This document shows positions 15,840 to 21,036 of a DNA stretch of 21,036 nucleotides, in pieces. Source of the DNA: an uncultured Bacteroidales bacterium. Lineage in GTDB: Bacteria; Bacteroidota; Bacteroidia; Bacteroidales; P3. Numbering within the stretch: the stretch's first letter is position 1; each line of letters begins with the position of its first letter. The position numbers and the translations under genes are program-made. The notes beneath the pieces are model-generated. The model ran no database searches and was not told where the DNA came from. It worked only from the letters and a program-made list of their open reading frames with translations. The stretch covers positions 1 through 21,036 of the forward strand of contig CAKZZD010000050.1 in the NCBI GenBank assembly GCA_937886715.1. Direction: 5' to 3'.

Positions 15840-15868
15840 CTGTTGTACGAAAAATGTTCGTACAACAG
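15840..15868. promoter_or_regulatory. Perfect 12-bp inverted repeat, operator-like dyad
   Basis: CTGTTGTACGAA (15840-15851) and TTCGTACAACAG (15857-15868) are exact complements around a 5-nt centre. No T run follows on either side, so a terminator is unlikely. It lies between two divergent promoters (DUF4835 and MBOAT), where a dimeric regulator could act on both. Confidence 0.6.
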
Positions 15869-15966
15869 TCGTATATCAACCGTCCAACGAAGGGTGTGGC
15901 AGGGGGGCGGGACAGACGGGAAACCGTAAAAAGTGAAGGTGGCAGCGTGGAATGGTCGTTTTTTCG

Positions 15967-15974
15967 TATCTTTG
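15967..15974 (+). promoter_or_regulatory. -7 box candidate for the MBOAT-SGNH-anmK operon
   Basis: TATCTTTG fits TAnnTTTG and ends 11 nt before the MBOAT ATG, a spacing common in Bacteroidales. No clear TTG was found at the -33 position. Confidence 0.5.
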
Positions 15975-15985
15975 CATTCGGAAAG

Positions 15986-17407
15986 ATGCTGTTCAACTCG
16001 TACAAATTCGCGCTGTTTCTGCCGGTTGTCTTCCTGGTGTACTGGCTGTTGCGTCGCCGCTGGCGGTGGCAGAACGCCTTTGTGTTGTTGGCGTCGTATG
16101 TTTTCTACGGATGCTGGGATTGGCGATTTCTGTTGCTGATAGCCTTTACCTCGGCGTGCAGCTATGCGAGTGGCTTGCTCATAGCGCCGGCACCGAAACA
16201 TGTGGCCCGGAGGCTGTTGTGGGCGAATGTGCTGGTGAACCTGGGGATACTTTTCCTGTTCAAATACTACGATTTTTTTGCGGGCAGCCTGGCTGCGCTG
16301 TTGGGACTGGATGCGGAGGGCGTGTTGTTGCGGCTGGTGCTGCCGGTGGGCATCTCGTTCTACACCTTCCAGGCGTTGAGTTATTCGATCGACGTGTATC
16401 GAGGCGACGTGCATCCGACGCGCGACGCGGTGGCCTTCTTCGCCTATGTCAGTTTCTTTCCGCAGCTGGTGGCGGGTCCCATCGAAAGGGCCAGCAGCCT
16501 GCTGCCGCAGTTCGAGCGAGAGCGCAGGTTCTCCTATCCTGAGGCGGTGGACGGGCTGAGGCAGATGCTGTGGGGCTTTTTCAAAAAGGTGGTGGTGGCC
16601 GACGGTTGCGCGGTGTATGTCGACCGTGTGTTCGGCGATCCGGCACAGTACGGCGGATGCACGCTGGTGATGGCAGCGGTGCTGTTTTCGGTGCAGATCT
16701 ATGGCGATTTTTCGGGCTACAGCGACATTGCCATCGGGACGGCGAAGCTGTTCGGCATCAAGTTGCGGAGAAATTTCAACGTGCCGTATTTCAGCCGCGA
16801 CATAGCCGAATTCTGGCGGCGGTGGCACATCTCGCTGACCACGTGGTTTCGCGACTATGTGTACATCCCGCTGGGAGGCAGCCGGGTGTCGCCGGGACGG
16901 CTGGTGCTGAACGTCTTTGTGATATTTCTGCTGAGCGGCCTATGGCACGGGGCGAACTGGACCTATGTGGCCTGGGGCGCGTACAATGCGTTGCTGTTCA
17001 TGCCGCTGGTGTTGCTGAAGCGCCACCGACGCTATCGCGACACGGTGGCTGCCGGGCGCATGCTGCCGACGCTGAAAGAGGCTTGCCGGATGGCGTTGAC
17101 ATTCGGTCTGGCCACGGTGGGGTGGGTGATTTTCCGCTCGCCCTCGATAGGCTTTGCCTTCCGCTATCTGTGTGGTTGGTTCCGCGGGGGTGAGGAGCTG
17201 ATGCCGGTAGGCGGTGAATACCTGATCCTGCTGCCTGCGTTGGCGCTGATGGTCGTGGTGGAATGGATCAACCGCGACGAAGCGCACGAATTTGCGCGGC
17301 AGCCGCGCCGGAGGTGGGTGCGATGGACGGCGTATGTGGCCCTGATATTCATCATCACGGCCTTCATGCAGACAACAGAAATGCCATTCATATACTTCCA
17401 GTTTTGA
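15986..17407 (+). CDS. MBOAT family membrane O-acyltransferase (AlgI/DltB/PatA-like)
   Basis: The protein has 473 residues and many membrane segments. Family signatures are LPVGISFYTFQALSYSIDVYRG, FPQLVAGPIER, YGDFSGYSDIAIG, FWRRWHISLT (H281) and LLSGLWHGANWTY (H321, the conserved catalytic histidine). Such proteins pass acetyl or other acyl groups across the inner membrane to an SGNH partner for modifying an extracellular glycan. The open frame runs back to 15854, but ATG 15986 is chosen because the typical MLFNSYKFALFLP start is there and the -7 box lies between the two. It overlaps the next gene by 4 nt. Confidence 0.9.
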   Translation: MLFNSYKFALFLPVVFLVYWLLRRRWRWQNAFVLLASYVFYGCWDWRFLLLIAFTSACSYASGLLIAPAPKHVARRLLWANVLVNLGILFLFKYYDFFAGSLAALLGLDAEGVLLRLVLPVGISFYTFQALSYSIDVYRGDVHPTRDAVAFFAYVSFFPQLVAGPIERASSLLPQFERERRFSYPEAVDGLRQMLWGFFKKVVVADGCAVYVDRVFGDPAQYGGCTLVMAAVLFSVQIYGDFSGYSDIAIGTAKLFGIKLRRNFNVPYFSRDIAEFWRRWHISLTTWFRDYVYIPLGGSRVSPGRLVLNVFVIFLLSGLWHGANWTYVAWGAYNALLFMPLVLLKRHRRYRDTVAAGRMLPTLKEACRMALTFGLATVGWVIFRSPSIGFAFRYLCGWFRGGEELMPVGGEYLILLPALALMVVVEWINRDEAHEFARQPRRRWVRWTAYVALIFIITAFMQTTEMPFIYFQF

Positions 17408-18324
17408 GACGGTTTGTGCGACATATAATCCTTTTTGTGGCGGTGGCTGCGGTGGCCGAGGTGCTGCTGCTATGGCTGTTGGGCGGTACGGGCAAGCTGC
17501 GGAATGTGGAGTACCGCCTGGGGCATGCGGACCACACCTTCACGCGGCTACGGGAAGCGGATACGACGCACGGGGTGGATGTGCTGTTCATGGGCTCGTC
17601 GCATTCGTACCGCACCTTCGACCCGCGGATGTATCCGGAAATGAAGGTGATGAACATGGGCTCGTCGAACCAGACCCCGATACAGACTGAAGCCTTGTCG
17701 CACAGATACTTGAAGACGCTTTCGCCGCGGCTGGTGGTGATCGAAGTGCATCCCGACATCATGATGTACGATGGGGTCGAATCGACACTTTACCTGCTCT
17801 GCAATTCGAGGCCCTCGTGGGAGATGGTACCGGTGGTGGTGCGGTCGCACAACGCGAAAGTGTATTGCACGGCGGTGTATGCGATGCTGCACAATGGCCT
17901 GGGACGGGCGTTTGCCGAATATGAGGAGCCGGCCGACATTGCGGGCAACGTGTATGTGCAGGGGGGCTATGTGGAGCGCCCGATGGAGCACTACGCCCCC
18001 CAGGCGCACCCACGACAGACCATCCGCCCTTTGAAGAATCAGAGGGCTGCATTGCAGCGGTGTGTGGAATACTTGAAACGGCAGGGCGTGCCGTATGTGC
18101 TGGTGGAAGTGCCCGACACCAAGGTGCTGATGGACTCGTACGACAACTTGGAAGATTTCCAGCGGGAGATGTCGGCCTACGGGCCGTTTGTCGGCAAGCG
18201 GGTGGCAGCGCTCGACGACTCGCTGCACTACTTCGACGATTGCCACCTGAACCAGGAGGGGGTGGAGGTGTACAACGAAGTGGTTCGGGATAGCGTGATA
18301 AAACCAATACTCGACAGGATATGA
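17404..18324 (+). CDS. SGNH-hydrolase-like membrane-anchored protein, partner of the MBOAT acyltransferase
   Basis: This 306-residue protein has an N-terminal membrane anchor (about 8-26) and then an SGNH-like domain: LFMGSSHSYR (S65/S66 as candidate nucleophile), MNMGSSNQT, and FDDCHLNQEG with D278 and H281 as the DxxH pair. Extracytoplasmic SGNH proteins of this kind (AlgJ/AlgX, PatB, DltD analogues) work with MBOAT proteins to acylate glycans. No ATG is available near the expected N-terminus. TTG 17404, overlapping the MBOAT stop codon, is the best start; GTG 17416 is the alternative. It overlaps anmK by ATGA. The acceptor glycan is unknown. Confidence 0.75.
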   Translation: MRRFVRHIILFVAVAAVAEVLLLWLLGGTGKLRNVEYRLGHADHTFTRLREADTTHGVDVLFMGSSHSYRTFDPRMYPEMKVMNMGSSNQTPIQTEALSHRYLKTLSPRLVVIEVHPDIMMYDGVESTLYLLCNSRPSWEMVPVVVRSHNAKVYCTAVYAMLHNGLGRAFAEYEEPADIAGNVYVQGGYVERPMEHYAPQAHPRQTIRPLKNQRAALQRCVEYLKRQGVPYVLVEVPDTKVLMDSYDNLEDFQREMSAYGPFVGKRVAALDDSLHYFDDCHLNQEGVEVYNEVVRDSVIKPILDRI

Positions 18325-19373
18325 AGATACTGGGACTGATGTCGGGCACATCGCTCGACGGGGTGGATCTGGCCTTATGCGAAGTGGACGATGACGGCTG
18401 CCGGATTGAGGCTGCCGACACGGTGCCTTATCCGCCCGAATGGAAACTCCGGCTGGCAAATCTGGAGCATTCGTCGGCGTTGGAATATGCTAAAGCAAAT
18501 GTGGAATTGGGAAGACTTTTCGGACAGATTGTCAATGACTTTATTGCCAAGAGGCACGTCGCGGTGGAGGCCATTGCATCGCATGGGCACACCATCTTCC
18601 ACCAGCCGCAAATCGGGCTGACCACACAGATAGGCGACGGTGACGCCATTGCTGCCGCCACGCGGTTGCCGGTGGTGAGCAATTTCCGCACGCTGGACGT
18701 GGCTTTGGGTGGACAAGGGGCTCCGCTGGTGCCTATCGGCGACGAGACGCTCTTCGGCCAATACGACGCCTGCCTGAACCTTGGAGGTATAGCCAATATT
18801 TCCTACCGGGAAGGGGGAAAGCGGGTGGCCTTCGACATCTGCCCCTGCAATATGGCGCTCAACCACCTTGCGGGTAGGCTGGGAATGGACTACGATCCTG
18901 ACGGCATCCATGCTCGAAAGGGCAGGGTGGTGGAGCCGCTGCTGGATGCGATGGACGCACTGGACTACTACCGTGCCGCACCGCCCAAGTCGCTGGGCAA
19001 GGAATGGTTCACCGACAGCTTCCGTCCGCTGCTGGACCGTCACGAGGACGAAGGTGTGGATAATTGCCTGTGCACCGTGGTGGAGCATATTGCCCGGCAG
19101 GTGGCCAGAGTGGTGATTGAGAAAGGTGTGGGCAGCATGCTGATCACCGGAGGAGGGGCTTTCAACGCCTATCTGGCTGAACGCTTCAAAGCACTTATGC
19201 CGATGGTTGAACTGACCATTCCTGACAAGCTGATTGTCAACTATAAAGAAGCAATGATATTTGCCTACTTGGGGTATCTCAGACTGAAAGGCAGGGTCAA
19301 CACGTTGTCGTCGGTGACAGGCGCAAGAGAGGACAGCGTAGGGGGGACGATTTCGGGGCTGACTAGGCGATAA
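18321..19373 (+). CDS. anmK: Anhydro-N-acetylmuramic acid kinase
   Basis: AnmK phosphorylates and hydrolyses 1,6-anhydro-MurNAc to MurNAc-6-phosphate in peptidoglycan recycling, in the cytoplasm. The 350-residue protein starts with the hallmark KILGLMSGTSLDGVDLAL and carries SHGHTIFHQP, GQGAPLVPIGD, NLGGIANIS and LITGGGAFNAYL, all typical. Length is normal. It is the last gene of the MBOAT-SGNH-anmK operon (ATGA overlap) and its 3' end overlaps mntP on the other strand by 11 nt. Confidence 0.95.
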   Translation: MKILGLMSGTSLDGVDLALCEVDDDGCRIEAADTVPYPPEWKLRLANLEHSSALEYAKANVELGRLFGQIVNDFIAKRHVAVEAIASHGHTIFHQPQIGLTTQIGDGDAIAAATRLPVVSNFRTLDVALGGQGAPLVPIGDETLFGQYDACLNLGGIANISYREGGKRVAFDICPCNMALNHLAGRLGMDYDPDGIHARKGRVVEPLLDAMDALDYYRAAPPKSLGKEWFTDSFRPLLDRHEDEGVDNCLCTVVEHIARQVARVVIEKGVGSMLITGGGAFNAYLAERFKALMPMVELTIPDKLIVNYKEAMIFAYLGYLRLKGRVNTLSSVTGAREDSVGGTISGLTRR

Positions 19374-19932
19374 CGCCGAGGTGCTCAAGCAGGATTTGCA
19401 GTCCCAAGCCGATAAGCACCACTCCGGCAATGAAGGAGGCGGTGCGCTCGGGTACGGGGATGTTTCTTTTGCCAAGCAGCACGCCCAGCATCGAGGCGGC
19501 GAAGGTGCATACTCCGATAGTGAGCACCACTTTGATCACCGATGCCATCTCCATGTCGAGTCCCAGACCGATGCCGACGGCCAGCGAGTCAATGCTGGTG
19601 GCTATGCCGAGCAGGAACATGATGCCGACACGTTTCACGTCGAGGCTGGAACCGTTGTCGGAGTTGCGTAGGGCGTCGTAGATCATCTTTCCACCGACAG
19701 CGGCCAGGAGGCCGAAAGCCACCCAATGGTCGACGGCTTCGATGAAGGCTCGTGCCACGTTGCCGACCACGGCTCCTAAAAGAGGGCAAAGCGTCTGGCA
19801 GGTGGCGAAAATGATGGCCATCAGCAGTCCGCGGCGATAGCTCATCTTGCTTTTGAAAGCGCTGGTTGTTGAGACCACCAGCGAGTCGATGCAAAGCGCA
19901 AGGGCGAGGAGAATCGATTCTACGAACGTCAT
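19363..19932 (-). CDS. mntP: MntP-like manganese efflux pump
   Basis: The protein has 189 residues with six predicted membrane helices in two repeats. Conserved acidic residues lie in LCIDSL (D16) and TSIDSLAVGIGLG (D115), with the family segment VDHWVAFGLLAAVGGKMIYDAL between them. MntP exports Mn2+ across the inner membrane. Its start overlaps the stop of the upstream ATP-grasp gene (ATGA), leaving no room for the yybP-ykoY manganese riboswitch often found before mntP. Metal specificity is inferred from the family. Confidence 0.9.
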   Translation of the reverse strand: MTFVESILLALALCIDSLVVSTTSAFKSKMSYRRGLLMAIIFATCQTLCPLLGAVVGNVARAFIEAVDHWVAFGLLAAVGGKMIYDALRNSDNGSSLDVKRVGIMFLLGIATSIDSLAVGIGLGLDMEMASVIKVVLTIGVCTFAASMLGVLLGKRNIPVPERTASFIAGVVLIGLGLQILLEHLGVIA

Positions 19933-20825
19933 AATGATGCTATTTTAGCGTGTGCCACCATGCCCATTGTGTGGCGGAAATTGATTTCGGCCACGTGGAT
20001 GCCGTCGACGCAGACCATCAGATCGACACCGAGAGGGCCCACATACAGGGGCCATACATTGGCGGTCAGCCATTGTTCCACCTCATGCTTTTTTTGCAGG
20101 AGGCCATGGCTGCTGAAGTGGCTGACGATCATATTGTCGGGCCACATCACGTTTTCTTTGTACACGCCGCTGCCGGTGCGGAAAAAGGAGTATCCGGCGA
20201 AATGTCCGTCGCGGTATTCCAGCGCCACGTCGGCCACAGAAGAGGGGCTGGCTCCACTCCTGTCGCAGGCCTCTCTTCTGTTTGGTTCGGCGATGATGCA
20301 GCGTTGCTGGTCGACCACCTTCGAGAGCCACTGGCGGTCGATGTCGGTCAGCCGTCCGTGCACCCACCGCAGTCCCCGTCCAGCCCCGCTCCAAGGTGCT
20401 TTCATCACCCAGTGTGGCTGTTGTTGCAGCAGAAGCTGCATCCCGTCGATGGAGGTCACCTCGTGGCAGTCGGGTTGCAGGGGGAGGATGGTAGAGCGGT
20501 GCTGCAGCTGGCGGATGGTATTGATATCCTCGTCAGAGGGCAACAGATCCTCTGGGCAGCCATGCTTGAGCAGTTCGTGCTTTACCACGGCATCCCATCC
20601 CCAGGCGGTAACGGCGGTGACGGCATCCCCGAAGGCCTGCCCACCCGACAACACGGCGGGCAACAGAGGGTCGTAGACACTCATGCAGCGGGCATCGGGG
20701 TAGAGCACCTGCATGATATCGGCATCGCGGCGGGCGAATTCGATGGCCGACCGTGGGGGTACATAATGAGCACGACCTTTGGCCAGGCAAAGGTCATGCT
20801 CAGGGTTGAAGATGCAGAGTCGCAT
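19929..20825 (-). CDS. ATP-grasp-like protein of unknown substrate
   Basis: This 298-residue cytoplasmic protein begins MRLCIFNPEHDLCLAKG, typical of a Bacteroidales family of uncharacterised proteins. The centre has WVMKAPWSGAGRGLRWV, like the lysine and glycine-rich loop of ATP-grasp ligases. The end has GPLGVDLMV and AEINFRHTMGM, like the metal-binding Glu/Asn region. Such enzymes join a carboxylate to an amine or thiol using ATP, but no substrate can be assigned. It sits 11 nt after serA and overlaps mntP by 4 nt, so the three form one transcript. Confidence 0.65.
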   Translation of the reverse strand: MRLCIFNPEHDLCLAKGRAHYVPPRSAIEFARRDADIMQVLYPDARCMSVYDPLLPAVLSGGQAFGDAVTAVTAWGWDAVVKHELLKHGCPEDLLPSDEDINTIRQLQHRSTILPLQPDCHEVTSIDGMQLLLQQQPHWVMKAPWSGAGRGLRWVHGRLTDIDRQWLSKVVDQQRCIIAEPNRREACDRSGASPSSVADVALEYRDGHFAGYSFFRTGSGVYKENVMWPDNMIVSHFSSHGLLQKKHEVEQWLTANVWPLYVGPLGVDLMVCVDGIHVAEINFRHTMGMVAHAKIASL

Positions 20826-20836
20826 CTGTGCTCTTC

Positions 20837-21036
20837 TTATTTGTTGACCTGGAATTTCTTGTTGCCGGTCTTAAAGAAGTCGGCAATCTGGTTGGCGGCG
20901 GCGAGGCCGGCATTGATGTTGGCTTCCTCGGTCTGGGCACCCATCTTCTTGGGGGTGGCGAAGTAGCGGCCTTCGAAAGCCTTGAACTCGGCATCGGCAT
21001 CGGGCATGATGTCGGTGATGTACTTCAGGTCGGTGC
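20837..21036 (-). CDS. serA: D-3-phosphoglycerate dehydrogenase, C-terminal part (partial)
   Basis: Only the last 66 codons are in the window; the gene continues past the right edge. The sequence KYITDIMPDADAEF, EGRYFATPKKMGAQT and NINAGLAAANQIADFF, ending in FQVNK, matches the C-terminus of Bacteroidales 3-phosphoglycerate dehydrogenases, which oxidise 3-phosphoglycerate in the first step of serine synthesis using NAD. It would be the first visible gene of a serA, ATP-grasp, mntP transcript. The identification rests on a short tail. Confidence 0.75.
   Translation of the reverse strand, partial: TDLKYITDIMPDADAEFKAFEGRYFATPKKMGAQTEEANINAGLAAANQIADFFKTGNKKFQVNK

Noticed and set aside
15854..15985. 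Upstream start for the MBOAT gene at 15854
   Set aside because: That start falls within the dyad and upstream of the -7 box; the added residues do not resemble the family.
17263..17403. Upstream start (ATG 17263) for the SGNH-like gene
   Set aside because: It would overlap the MBOAT gene by about 145 nt with a non-membrane, low-complexity N-terminus; the membrane anchor begins at TTG 17404.
19933..20000. yybP-ykoY manganese riboswitch before mntP
   Set aside because: The mntP start overlaps the upstream coding sequence, leaving no untranslated space.
19950..20966. A 338-codon plus-strand frame opposite the ATP-grasp-like and serA genes
   Set aside because: The minus-strand frames carry recognisable protein motifs and tight operon spacing; the plus frame crosses both genes and has none.

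Overview
The window looks like a chromosomal contig from a member of the Bacteroidales. Three things point there: promoters with the Bacteroidetes -7 motif TAnnTTTG (for example a TTG-N21-TATATTTG arrangement before the DUF4835 gene), the Bacteroidetes-specific DUF4835 family, and a 3-phosphoglycerate dehydrogenase tail of Bacteroidales type. The genus cannot be told from the sequence. The first 18 bases match the end of the Illumina TruSeq read-2 adapter, so the left edge is a contig end carrying untrimmed library sequence. No rRNA, tRNA, CRISPR array or intact insertion sequence was seen.

Region 1 (19-613) has no convincing gene. It holds a GC-rich hairpin-forming segment, a terminator-like stem-loop, a promoter candidate at 261-293 and a leader of about 300 nt.

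Region 2 (614-11456) is a five-gene, same-strand operon that I identify as a BREX type 4 phage-defence locus: brxP (PAPS-reductase family), an extra gene, brxC (large P-loop ATPase), pglZ (alkaline-phosphatase-fold) and brxL (AAA+). There is no DNA methyltransferase (PglX), as expected for type 4. The extra gene, inserted between brxP and brxC and coupled to brxP by an ATGA overlap, encodes an N-terminal domain resembling the DNA-sulfur-recognition (SBD) domain of type IV phosphorothioate-dependent enzymes, followed by three ~50-residue repeats and no visible nuclease. BrxP carries the SGGKDS motif, a CC...CxxC cluster motif like that of APS reductase, eight further cysteines in ferredoxin style, and a DUF4007-like C-terminus. 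Together they suggest a sulfur-based DNA mark with its own reader. GC content drops abruptly near 1441 (inside brxP) and recovers near 3560-3600 (inside the second gene). The low-GC block therefore covers two thirds of the writer plus the whole reader domain, as if a matched writer/reader cassette had been swapped into a resident BREX backbone. BrxL ends after the AAA+ part, without the Lon-like domain.

Region 3 (11457-12348) is the right edge of the defence locus: a 5'-truncated AlbA_2/HTH-type gene remnant, a 12-bp tandem repeat at its stop codon, and an 11-bp tandem repeat.

Region 4 (12349-21036) looks like ordinary chromosome. On the minus strand are a DUF362 lipoprotein, and a DUF4835 gene followed by a PLP aminotransferase ending at a strong terminator. 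On the plus strand is a tightly coupled MBOAT O-acyltransferase, SGNH-like protein and anmK operon. A converging minus-strand operon runs serA (partial), ATP-grasp-like protein and mntP. A perfect 12-bp dyad lies in the divergent DUF4835/MBOAT intergenic region.
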